Assembly: GCA_004380135.1 (NCBI GenBank)
Contig: QXCR01000292.1
Location: forward strand, 1 to 21,666
From: Stemphylium vesicarium
Lineage: Eukaryota; Ascomycota; Dothideomycetes; Pleosporales; Pleosporaceae
Direction of reading: 5' to 3'
DNA: 21,666 bases
The notes beneath the pieces were generated by a model. The model was not told the DNA's origin and made no database searches. It saw nothing but the letters and a program-made list of their open reading frames with translations. A program made the translations under genes and the position numbers. Below are positions 9,314-17,403 of this stretch, piece after piece; the stretch's first letter is position 1, and every line of letters starts with the position of its first letter.

Positions 9314-9777
9314 TAGACTAGCAAATAGGTCTAGGTTAGGTTAGAGTTAGGTCGTCTTAGTAGCGGCCCAAACCCAACCTAACACTAACCTAAGGTAATT
9401 AGTAATAGTATAGAGATAAGGTTAAGTTAGTCTTAAGTAGAGCTAAGTATAGGCTAAGCTATAGTAGAAGTTAGAGTTAAGTTAGTTAAAAATAGCTATA
9501 AATTTAGATAGCTACGCTACTTATATATTATAATAAAGTTATATATATAGGAATTATAATAAATAACTATAATAATATAGAAGCTCTATATAAGCGACTT
9601 GTTTAGAGGAGAACGAGATAACCTAACCCTAACTAAGCCTAGCCCCGTGCTAGAGTGGCCCCACTCTAACCCTAACCCGGGCTAGTGTACCCCCGACCCA
9701 ACCCCGACTCTAGTCCTTGCAGCCCATAACCCAACCCCAACCTAGCCCGCGGTTGCCCCAACCCATTTGCCAGCCTA
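9314..9777. mobile_element. 464-bp non-autonomous hAT-like element
   Basis: The element begins TAGACTAGCAAATAGG and ends CCCATTTGCCAGCCTA; the reverse complement of the end, TAGGCTGGCAAATGGG, matches the start apart from three G-to-A differences, two in TG context and therefore consistent with RIP. It is flanked by an 8-bp direct repeat, the duplication length characteristic of the hAT superfamily, and TAGGSYGGCAAA-like tips are typical of that group. Inside, both ends are rich in short GGTTAGG- and CCAACCC-like motifs, which are subterminal repeats and not telomere. No transposase frame is present. The left half is partly RIPed and the right half is GC-rich and largely spared. Confidence 0.82.
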
Positions 9778-9848
9778 ATAAAGACCAAGTATAGTATCTA
9801 TAATAATATTATTCATAACTTTAATAAGGCTAGCTTTATAATAAGTAA

Positions 9849-10071
9849 TGTAAGTGGCTAGCTCAAGGAGCACTCAAGGAGTAGATAGCCGATGGCAAGG
9901 CCGGGTAACAAGATTGTATTCGATAGCGAGCTAGGCTTCTAGGCTACGTGGCTATCTATATATGTGGGCGGAGAAACAACATTGCGATCGGCAGATCGGC
10001 AGTCGGAGCTGGCAGGAGAAACACCCAGGTCGTAGACGAGGACAAGAGGGCAAGGGCTCTAGCCCATTACA
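9849..10071. mobile_element. 223-bp MITE-like element, TGTAATGGGC family
   Basis: The inverted ends are TGTAAGTGGCTAG on the left and CTAGCCCATTACA on the right (reverse complement TGTAATGGGCTAG). Direct repeats CTCAAGGAG and GATCGGCA lie inside. There is no coding capacity and no sign of RIP. Unlike its two relatives it lacks a matching pentamer: AGTAA lies to the left and AATCC to the right. Element 5 stops at its left edge, and unrelated sequence starts at its right edge, so one flank has probably been replaced. Confidence 0.7.
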
Positions 10072-10990
10072 AATCCTATTTCTAAAAAAATAAGAAATAA
10101 CCACTATCGTTTTATAGATCTTAGCGTTATCTTACTAACATTTCTACCCTAGATAGAATAATATATTAGCTTTCTAAGAATCAAAAACTTATTAAAAAAT
10201 ATTAAGAATTAGCTAAGTTATAGTCTTTTAAACTTAAAAATAAATAAGAGCTTTCTTACCTCTTTTAAATAAGAGTTTAATTATAGAAGTTAAAATTTCT
10301 TCTATATATCTTATATTTATAAAGCTTCTAGTATCTTATAGTATCTTAGTTATATATAACTTAGATCTTCCACTTAGCTAAATAGCTCCCTAAATAGAGA
10401 TAGTAATATTGCGGGCTATAACTTAGTTAGTAAGCTAGATAAAAATACTCTAAAATAATAGAGAAGTACTATATTTCTAGAAGAAAAATATATTCTTTTA
10501 GATTTTTTTTAAACTTACTTAAATTAGTTATAAAGACTTGTTTAGGCTTAGTTCTCGTGTTTCTTCTCTTTCTAACGTATTCTTACCTAGCACTATACCC
10601 ACGCTATATAGAAGACTCGTCTGAAAATATTCTTTAGTAAAGTTTATATATTTTAAGATTTTAATAGTCTTCTTAGCGTACTTCTTCTACTTACTAGCTT
10701 TTTCTTTATTTAAAAGCTATTTTTTTTAGTAGTAGAAATAGAGTATTTCTCTGCTTTTAATAGGCGTTATAGGGTTCTAGTAGAAAACTTTAAATTATTT
10801 TCCCCTAGAATACGGCGATTTATCTTTTTAGGACTATATTCTAGATCACTATTAACTACTCTAGTAGCTCTTTTAGAGATCTTAGAAGGGCGGCCTAATT
10901 TAGGCTTTAAAGAAGTTATAGAATCTTTTTTTAATGCGTTATAAAGTATTATAAATAGACTTAGAACATATTTCTAGTACAATACTAATA
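10072..10990 (-). pseudogene. Tc1-like transposase relic, RIP-inactivated and frameshifted
   Basis: On the minus strand, near 10915-10880, the text reads KPKLGRPSKISKRATR, followed by about 45 residues ending STRTLQRLLKAEKY, the signature of the second helix-turn-helix of Tc1-type transposases. The frame then shifts by one base at a run of eight T/A pairs (about 10720-10728). In the new frame it continues KYAKKTIKILKY...FTKEYF and VLGKN, the region leading into the DDE domain. Beyond that, toward 10072, the sequence is too mutated for me to place the catalytic residues with confidence. No terminal repeats were found, so the element limits are unknown. The remainder may be Tc1 or something else. 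Confidence 0.5.
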
Positions 10991-12103
10991 GTACTAATAG
11001 AGTACTATTATAAAGATAGAGTTTAAACTTCTTTTTCAAATTTCGAAAGTTTTATAGATATAGAGAGGAAATATAAAAGAGAAAAATTCGACTTAGAAAG
11101 AGAAGACTGTAAATATTTAGGCTAAAAGAGGCCTACGTAATTTTAACGTCTTTCCTTAGCGTACTTTTTCTTTAACTACTTTTAAAAGTTTATTTAGATA
11201 ATTTAGAAGGCTAGGATCTTGCTTATGTAATCTTAACCTAAGCTAGTATTACGTATATTCCTTTTAGAACTTTTTATACGCTAGATAAAAAGTTGTAGCT
11301 AGATTTTACTAGAGTTTTTTTATTCTCTATATTTAAGGCTAATCTTTACTATTTATATGCTAATTAAGTACTTTCTCAAAGATACTGTATCAAACAGAAA
11401 GGTCTTAACTTTCTAGAATACTAAAAATCTTAGTTATAGCAAGTCTACGTATGTAGATATATAGGTTTAAAAAAGACTACTTTTTTTATTACCCTTTTTT
11501 TTTATTACCCTACCATATCTAACTAATCTATCTACTACTATTTATAACGCTTTAGCATTTTCCTTTATTTATAAAGAGATTCCTTCTTCGCACGTGCTAC
11601 TAATAAAGTATCTAACGCTACCACCTCTACTATATTAGCCTTAGACTCCTACTATTTTAAGCAAGCTAGCTTCTAGTTTAACTAAGAAAAGTCTAGTAAG
11701 GGAACCTCTACTAGCACGCATAACTTTATACTATTATAATAATAACTCCTATATTTCTTCTTTAATAATAATATATAATACTTTAAATTCTTTTTTATAT
11801 AATATTAATAAGTAAATACAGTAACTTACCTAATACTATTAATATAATTACTTAGAGTATAATAATAAGTAGCAGTATAGGAAGCTATAAGGTTAGTTTA
11901 AAAGAATATAAAATAGAGAAGAGAGAGATAGTATTATAAACCTAAGAAGATAGAGTATAGTTACCTATATATAGAAGTAATAAAGGAGTTACTTTATATA
12001 AGTTAAGTAAAATGTTAATCTTTAAGAACTAATAAATAGCGTTATTCTATAGCTTAAGTAATTCTAAAGTAATAGTAGAAAGGTATTATAGAATAAACTA
12101 TAT
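10991..12103. other. RIPed stretch, no assignable gene
   Basis: AT-rich sequence, less completely CA-depleted than other parts, with homopolymer T tracts near 11485-11505. No frame, terminal repeat or RNA gene could be supported. It may include the 5' part of the Tc1-like relic. Confidence 0.45.
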
Positions 12104-12143
12104 ATATTCTATAATATTCTATAATATTCTATAATATTCTATA
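12104..12143. repeat. Decamer tandem repeat TATTCTATAA, left part
   Basis: About four copies of the unit TATTCTATAA abut the left end of element 6. The same unit continues directly after its right end at 13987, so one array was split by the insertion. Confidence 0.85.
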
Positions 12144-12209
12144 ACCTGTTTTATCAGTGAGCGCCCCACCTCAGTGAGCGCCCCACGAACACCAGCGAAG
12201 CGCATGCGC
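12144..12209 (+). repeat. Left terminal inverted repeat of element 6
   Basis: Cap ACCTGTTTT (12144-12152), then 17-bp units ATCAGTGAGCGCCCCAC (12153-12169) and CTCAGTGAGCGCCCCAC (12170-12186), then GAACACCAGCGAAGCG. It pairs with 13921-13986. Confidence 0.92.
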
Positions 12210-12224
12210 GACACTCAACACGTA

Positions 12225-13865
12225 ATGTCTCAATAACCACAATCTCGTAAGCCCTATACTAAAGCTAACGTATAGCTTACCCTCTCTAATATTAAATACA
12301 ACTAGATTACGAGCTTATAACGTGCTAAGGTAGTCTATAGCGTTCCTCGCAGGACGATATAATAACGACGCGATAGGAAGCCCTCTAGACGCGACTACGA
12401 GCCTAGATTAAAGCGCCTAATAAAGCTAGAAGAGGAGGTAATTCTATAACGTATATTTAACGAGAATCTACGTAGAGTACCGCCCTTAAAGCTATACGTA
12501 TAAGATATAGCTAATAGACTACTACGCGACCGCAGCGGTGAGCCTATTAGTAAATACTAGATTAATAGGTTTATTAAGCGTACACCTAAGCTGCGCACGC
12601 GCTAGACCCGTCTATACGATCACTAGCGAGCTCTCTGCGAAGACCTAGCGATTATTAAGCCCTAGTTCACGCTAGTTTAGAATATAAAGGCGAAGTACGG
12701 TATTATAGATAATAATATATATAACTTTAATAAGTCTAGCTTCCTAATAGGTAAGATATCTTTATAGCTTATTATAATAGATATAGAGAAACCTAGAAAA
12801 GTAAAGAAGCTTTAGCCTAGCGATCGCGAGTAGACTACGTTAATATAGAGAGTTAGCACAATAGAGCGTGTTATCCTACCCTTTCTTATCTTTACTAGTA
12901 AGATTCTTATCTCTAACTAGTTTACTAAGGACCTCCTACGTAACTAGGTTATTTAAGTAAGCCTAATAGGCTAGATAAATAATAATCTAGTACTTATCTA
13001 GCTTAATTACTTTAATATATATGCGAGGCCTATAGGAGCGTATAGGCTACTAATTATTAATAGCTACAAGAGCTATTACTTAATAGATTTCTAGGATTAT
13101 TATAAGGAGAAGAAGATTATTGCCATCTATATACCTCCATACTCGTCGCACCTCCTATAGCCGCTTAACGTCGCCTGCTTCTCGCCGTTAAAGCGTGCGT
13201 ACGGTAATTAGATCTTAGCCTTAGCACGTAATCGCATTAACTATATTAATAAATAGACCTTCTTACTAGCCTTTAAAGTAGCTTTTAAGAAGGCTTTTAT
13301 AAGAGAGAATACTTACGTAGGATTCTAAGGCGCTAGATTGTCTCTATATGATCCACAGGCTGTGTTATTAAAGCTAGATGTGCAGCTACGCACGCAAACT
13401 CTACTATAGCAAGTCGACGCCACTTAGGAGGCAAAAATACCACGCAACGCTAAAGAAATAGAGGCGTAATTAACGCTAGTTTAAAATAAGATAAAAATTT
13501 ATTAAGGGTCTCTAGTAAGTTTACTTAATAAGTAGGTGCGGTAGCTAATAAAAAGCGCGTAGTAGATAGCTTATAAGATAGTGTTAATACGCGTAAAGAT
13601 AGTACGCCTTAATACTACTACTAAAGTAGTAATAAAATGTAAAAGTTATAAGAGACGCTACGTACGGGTAGAAGAGATATTAATAGTTAGTAAGGTATTA
13701 GACTTAATTACTAAAAAGAAGGGTGGCAGACGTAAGGAGGGTAAGAAGCTAGCGAAGAGGGTGCGCGCAGGGCGACGCTATAGACGCTATAGTAAGATTA
13801 GGCATAACTCTTACACTTATAAGGTAGAAATTAAGGATATAAATAATAGCGACGCTTCTAAATAA
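12225..13865 (+). pseudogene. Fot1/pogo-like transposase of element 6, RIP-inactivated
   Basis: One frame of 547 codons, ATG at 12225 to TAA at 13863-13865, needs no indel; only TAA and TAG codons interrupt it. The order is a basic N-terminus, a helix-turn-helix region (about 12430-12620, with INRFIKRTPKLRTR), a catalytic domain, then a GARLSLYDPQAV block and a lysine/arginine-rich tail with a CCHC knuckle. The catalytic triad positions 12729, 13059 and 13167 all encode Asn in place of Asp, and the last two are 36 codons apart as in elements 2 and 3. In the knuckle three Cys read Tyr, while the His codon (CAT) is intact. Confidence 0.9.
13581..13865 (+). pseudogene. Open C-terminal segment of element 6 transposase
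   Basis: These 94 codons are free of stops by chance and lie in frame with the ATG at 12225. They are rich in Lys and Arg and end with the damaged zinc knuckle (RRYRRYSKIRHNSYTY, with Tyr at the three Cys positions). This is the transposase tail, not an independent protein. Confidence 0.8.
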
Positions 13866-13920
13866 TACTATACTATTATAAGAGTATAAAACTTGTGTTG
13901 TAGTGCTGAGCTACGTCGCG

Positions 13921-13986
13921 GCGCGTACGCCTCGCTGTTTTTCGTGGGGCGCTCACTGAGGTGGGGCGCTCACTGATAAAACAGGT
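13921..13986 (+). repeat. Right terminal inverted repeat of element 6
   Basis: This is the reverse complement of 12144-12209 with units at 13944-13960 and 13961-13977, ending AAAACAGGT. TA follows. Confidence 0.92.
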
Positions 13987-14019
13987 TAATATTCTTTAAT
14001 ATTCTATAATATTCTATAA
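13987..14019. repeat. Decamer tandem repeat TATTCTATAA, right part
   Basis: About three copies, one with a single change (TTTAA), continue the array interrupted by element 6. Confidence 0.8.
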
Positions 14020-14277
14020 GGTATTATATATAGAATATATAGAATCTTATAAAATTTATAGAATATTAAGTTATACTTTCTAAGTATATAGCTACTAAAT
14101 AGCGCACTTTTATAGTTATTATATTTAACTTTAGAATTAAAAGATTAGTTCTTAATTTTAAAATTTCTAAGTTATTTATAAATTTTTATATTATACTTAA
14201 CTTATCTTATCTATTACGCGCCTAGCTTATTTCTAAGAACCAACCCTAGGACCCTCTAAGGACGGACCTTCACACTG
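14020..14277. other. Unassigned spacer
   Basis: AT-rich RIPed sequence up to about 14235 is followed by a short GC-rich stretch (about 14241-14277) with no match to element 7 or to anything else in the window. No gene is recognisable. Confidence 0.45.
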
Positions 14278-14620
14278 GCCACTTCTGTCCAACCTGGCCT
14301 GCGCCGCGCGCAGCGAGTAGCTTATCAGCCACATCACGTATAGCTGCGTACGTAGGTGCAAATCTACGTAGATCCAGATCAATTATATAGCCAACAATCA
14401 CCTGCTCTTCTAGCTAGGTGAGCTTCCATGAGTTGGGCTGGCAATCGCGTCAAGCAAGCGTGCTAGCGCGTCGGCGGCGGAGCGTTGTTTCAGCTACGCT
14501 ATATATTACAGCAGCAGCACGGTTGCCCCTAATTATTCAGTATTAATAGATAATATAGTAAGTTAAATATCAACTTTATTTAAAGCTAATAGAGTAGCGC
14601 TACGTTAAGCTGTTGTACGT
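14278..14620 (-). pseudogene. Fot1/pogo-like transposase of element 7, N-terminal fragment
   Basis: The region corresponding to the ATG of element 5 reads ACAG instead of ATGG near 14615, so no start codon is visible. From about 14480 to 14280 the minus strand reads RDCQPNS, then IVGYIIDLDLRRFAPTYAA and RDVADKLLAARGAGQVGQKWP, the first part of the CENP-B-like helix-turn-helix and closely similar to element 5. The match ends right after WP, where the NFVKR block should follow. Early stops include TGA and TAG. This patch keeps many CA and TG dinucleotides. Confidence 0.78.
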
Positions 14621-14651
14621 TGTGATGGGAGAGGTGATCAAAGTTAGTGGG

Positions 14652-14694
14652 GTGCGCCGCTCGCTTGCCTGCGCCGCTCGCTTACCAACCATGT
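14652..14694 (-). repeat. Terminal repeat with tandem units, element 7
   Basis: Minus-strand reading: cap ACATGGTTG (14686-14694), unit GTAAGCGAGCGGCGCAG (14669-14685), unit GCAAGCGAGCGGCGCAC (14652-14668), then CCCACTAAC. The layout is the same as element 5, with the middle of both units changed. Confidence 0.8.
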
Positions 14695-14696
14695 TA

Positions 14697-15300
14697 TATA
14701 GTTAGAGTAAATAGAATATAAATAGACTTAAAGAAGATATAAGCTATTATAGACTAGAAGTATCTAAATAAGGTTAAGGACATTAGAGTATTTCTAAACT
14801 CTTTAGGCTTCTATTAATTATTTATAGATAGCTTCTTCTATCTAGCTATTTTACTTATAGCTCTAACTAAGAAAGATACTAAATTTTTCTTTAGTAATAA
14901 TTACTAGAAGGCTTTTAATACTTTAAAGCACGTCTTTACTACTATATTAATACTACGATACTTTACCTCTAACCTCTTAATTATTATAAAAATAGACGCT
15001 TCTAACTACGTTACTATAGAAGTATTCTTATAGATAGCGCTAAATAGTACTCTTTACCTAGTAGCTTATTACTTGAAGAGAATAAACTCTATAGAGAATA
15101 ACTATAGGATCTATAATAAAAAGCTACTTACTATTATTCATCATTTTAAGTAATAGAGATCTAAACTAAACGTTATGTTCTTGATAATTATAGTACTTAG
15201 TAATTACAAAAGCCTATAGTACTTCGCAATTATAAAATAGCTTAGCTACTATTAAGCTTTATAGCTTAAACATTTCTCTTGATTTTAGTTTATAATTATA
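14697..15300 (+). pseudogene. Ty3/gypsy RT end and RNase H relic, RIP-inactivated
   Basis: A single plus-strand frame (through GTT at 14773) reads the end of reverse transcriptase and the RNase H domain of a Ty3/gypsy retrotransposon: VKDIRVFL, FYQLFIDSF, LTKKDTKF, KAFNTLK, ILRYF, KIDASNY, YYLKRINSIENNYRIYNKK and SNYKSLQYF. These match the usual order LGFANFYRRFI, LTKK, AF..LK, DASDYA, SRKL..AE.NY..HDKELL and DHKNLEYF. Stops are all RIP-type. It is cut off on the right at the TA where element 4 is inserted, and its left neighbour is element 7. I could not find its continuation after 17403. Confidence 0.82.
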
Positions 15301-15367
15301 ACGTAAAGCACCACCGAGCTGGCCACACCACCAAGCCAGCCACTTTTTCTTAATATTGCGAACACTA
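15301..15367 (-). repeat. Terminal inverted repeat of element 4 (3' side of the gene)
   Basis: Cap ACGTAAAGC, then units ACCACCGAGCTGGCCAC (15310-15326) and ACCACCAAGCCAGCCAC (15327-15343). It pairs with 17335-17401. Confidence 0.9.
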
Positions 15368-16547
15368 CATACGAAATAGTTAATTACTTAATACTATCTA
15401 TAAATTCTACGTGCGATATACTTATAATAAATTTAGAATCTTCTTCTATATTATTTTAGTATATATAGGCGTTATATCTAGTCTTACTATAGTTACTATA
15501 GCGCTATTAAGCTAGTTAGGCTCTTTCTTAACTACTACTACTACGTGCTCTTTTTAATACTATACTATCTATAGCTATACTTTTAGCTATAGATAATGCT
15601 ACTACACTATACTCTATCGTGCCGCCGTGCTAGACCTGCTTTCTCTTCTAAGTTTTACGCTTAGTTATCGCTACTAATTACTCTTTAAGCTTATAGATGC
15701 GAGTAGCTTATATAGCGTTTTAGTATAGTATCTCCTTAGCTCCTTTAATAAGCTTTAAGAAGCCTCCTCTAGCTTCTTCTAGCGATTATATAATAGCATC
15801 GCTTATAAGCCTTACTTATAAGCTAAATTTATATATATTATTTAGTATTTAAGACTACTAAGGTAATTTTAGTAGAGCTATAAATAGTAGCGTATAAAGA
15901 TAGACTTTAAGGTAATTAAGAACTCTTTACGCGTTAATAAGAACTAGCTCTACTATCTTAAAGGCCTTTTTATAATTCTTATATATAAATATATAAAAAA
16001 ATATATTTTTAAAGGCTAGAAAGAAGTCTTTTTTATTAATATAGAAAATATATTATAATACTAAGCCTTATACGCGTTAGAAGTACTTTAGTTTTAATAG
16101 TAAAAAATATACTATATTAAGTAGCTAAAATATATATAATAAGTAAGTAAGTATATAGAGAGTTAGAATCTTCTATATAAAGTAGAAGTCCTTAAAATTC
16201 TAGTTAAGATAGCTCTTATAGCTATTTAAGATAAGTAGTCTATAAAACCTTTTCTAACGCGACTTTATATACTAATTAAAGTACTTTAATTACTTAAGGC
16301 TAAGCTAATTATTTATCTATCTATTCTCTAATATAGAGAGCTTCTAGTTATATAGAATATTCTTCTTCTTATACTAAGTAGAGATATAAATACGCCCTTT
16401 ATAGATAATAAAAGATAGAATAGTATAGCCTATAGTATAGATACTCTAGATTACTATAATCTACTCTTTATTATTTAGCTAGATAAGGCTTAGTCTTATA
16501 TAATATTCTAAATCTATAATTATCTTTATTAAGCTAATAACGCCTAT

Positions 16548-16552
16548 TTAAA
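16548..16552. repeat. 5-bp target duplication TTAAA (left copy)
   Basis: TTAAA recurs at 16800-16804 after the short element. Element 3 has a single CTAAA at the matching site, which fits one copy before insertion. Confidence 0.85.
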
Positions 16553-16799
16553 TGTAATGGGCTGAAGCCCAATCAGCTTGTTCCTCGATGGGATCTCGGT
16601 CACGTGCGCAGGGCGCACTATTCACAGAATCCGGGTGAGCCGCTAGACACCCGGATTCTGCACTAGCGCGCCGGTGAAACGATATCCCGAGCCGCCGCCC
16701 CTAAATGACCTTCAGAGTGTAGCTATCCTTAGTTCCTTTCTCTATCGAATACAATCTTAGTATACCTGTGCGATAGCTCTCCGAGCGTAGCCCCTTACA
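16553..16799. mobile_element. 247-bp MITE-like element, TGTAATGGGC family, nested in element 4
   Basis: The ends are TGTAATGGGCT and AGCCCCTTACA (reverse complement TGTAAGGGGCT). The element plus one TTAAA equals 252 bp, the exact length difference between elements 4 and 3, so its borders and its 5-bp duplication are established inside the window. It has no coding capacity and normal CA/TG content in a RIP-saturated host. It contains a perfect 13-bp hairpin at 16625-16660. Confidence 0.88.
16625..16660. repeat. Perfect 13-bp hairpin inside the nested short element
   Basis: CAGAATCCGGGTG (16625-16637) and CACCCGGATTCTG (16648-16660) are exact inverted repeats around a 10-nt loop. No T-tract follows on either strand, so it does not look like a factor-independent terminator. 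Confidence 0.85.
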
Positions 16800-17334
16800 T
16801 TAAAAGCTTATTTTATTAAAGTTATAGATATTATTATTAAAGACTTTATATTTAGCTTTTATCTCTTATATAAGCTTAAACTAGGCGCTAATAATCTCTA
16901 AGTTCTTCTAGAGTATTTTTTAGTAGTTTTTTACTTAATTAAAGGCTATCTTAAGCTCTTCTATACACTAAATAAAGTACTTTATTTAGTTCTTACTAAT
17001 AGGTATTCTACTATATATAGCTAGTAGTTTATCTATAATATCTACTACCTCTTATAACTAGGGGGCAAACTCTCGTAAATTAAGCTTAAGAATATATTAT
17101 ATAACTATTTACTCTCCTATTATAGAGAGCTTCTAGCTATTTAATAGTACTTTACGTTAAAATTAGATTTCGCGGAGTTAGTTAGAGAGCTGCTAATATT
17201 ATACGCTAAAAGTAGTAGTAGCGCGTTATAGGGTCTAAAATTAACGTAAGGTATAGGCTTAAAGAGTAAGTTTAATTCTACCTTCTTATTAATCTAAAAT
17301 TATTATACGTTATAATTGCATCGCTATTTATACG

Positions 17335-17401
17335 TGGTGTTCGCGGTGCTAAGAAAAAGTGGCCGACTTGGTGGTGTGGCCGGCTCGGTGGTGCTTTACG
17401 T
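17335..17401 (-). repeat. Terminal inverted repeat of element 4 (5' side of the gene)
   Basis: This pairs with 15301-15367; the tandem units lie at 17359-17375 and 17376-17392, and the cap GCTTTACGT at 17393-17401. Confidence 0.9.
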
Positions 17402-17403
17402 TA

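Larger units (their letters stand above)
8766..9848 (+). mobile_element. Fot1/pogo-like transposon 5, 5' half
   Basis: A left terminal repeat (ACGTTGTTT cap, TA at 8764-8765) is followed by the N-terminal half of a transposase frame. A 464-bp hAT-like element is nested at 9314-9777. The Fot1-like sequence stops at the start of the short element at 9849, just after the first catalytic block; what follows that short element is not Fot1-like, and no matching right end occurs in the window. This copy is therefore truncated or rearranged. Its terminal-repeat family is shared with element 7. Confidence 0.85.
8847..9848 (+). pseudogene. Fot1/pogo-like transposase of element 5, N-terminal half, interrupted
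   Basis: The frame starts at ATG 8847 in the context TACAATGGCT and is stopped early by RIP codons, but from about 8990 to 9240 it is almost intact. That patch contains REKEVIVRRILDLD and the CENP-B-like helix-turn-helix (about 9102-9240: GFVPTYAAVRDMADKLL, then NFVKR and TRFNRAYDR), the DNA-binding part of pogo-type transposases. TAG at 9246-9248 replaces the Gln of the usual YDRQRA block. The hAT-like insertion follows within ATAAAGAC. After it, from 9786, the frame resumes with HNFNKASF, where the expected DE pair has become NK, so the first catalytic Asp is lost. The second half is absent. Confidence 0.85.
12144..13986 (+). mobile_element. Complete Fot1/pogo-like transposon 6
   Basis: This is an 1843-bp element with TA at 12142-12143 and 13987-13988 and ends ACCTGTTTTATCAG...CTGATAAAACAGGT. 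It was inserted into a decamer tandem repeat. It is a separate family from the other elements by its terminal repeats and protein sequence, but has the same size, gene layout and end architecture. RIP is heavy but less complete than in elements 3 and 4, with more GC retained. Confidence 0.93.
14278..14694 (-). mobile_element. Fot1/pogo-like element 7, 5' fragment
   Basis: Read on the minus strand, the element starts ACATGGTTG with TA at 14695-14696 and tandem 17-bp units, then the N-terminal part of a transposase. Similarity to element 5 stops near 14278, in the middle of the helix-turn-helix, so the rest is missing. The tip is ACATGG rather than ACGTTG. It lies directly beside the gypsy RNase H relic that begins at 14697. 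Confidence 0.8.
15384..17321 (-). pseudogene. Fot1/pogo-like transposase of element 4, RIP-inactivated and split
   Basis: The frame runs on the minus strand from ATG at 17321-17319 to TAA at 15386-15384: 646 codons, or 562 once the 252-bp insertion is removed, the same as element 3. The insertion lies just downstream of the first catalytic block (NFNK, Asp to Asn). The second and third catalytic positions also read Asn, so all three are lost. The zinc-knuckle region reads RYSNYSK with Tyr for Cys. The copy differs from element 3 mainly at scattered CA/TA and TG/TA positions, that is by how far RIP has gone. Confidence 0.9.
15301..17401 (-). mobile_element. Complete Fot1/pogo-like transposon 4 with nested short element
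   Basis: This is a 2101-bp element with TA at 15299-15300 and 17402-17403, in minus orientation. Ends and interior are nearly identical to element 3. It carries a 247-bp short element and a 5-bp duplication at 16548-16804; without those 252 bp its length is 1849, exactly that of element 3. It interrupts the gypsy RNase H relic on its left. It is RIP-saturated except for the nested insert. Confidence 0.93.

Noticed and set aside
9330..9740. Interstitial telomere-like repeats (GGTTAGG, CCCTAACCC)
   Set aside because: The motifs lie inside a 464-bp element with exact inverted ends and an 8-bp duplication and are irregular, so a hAT-like element explains them better.
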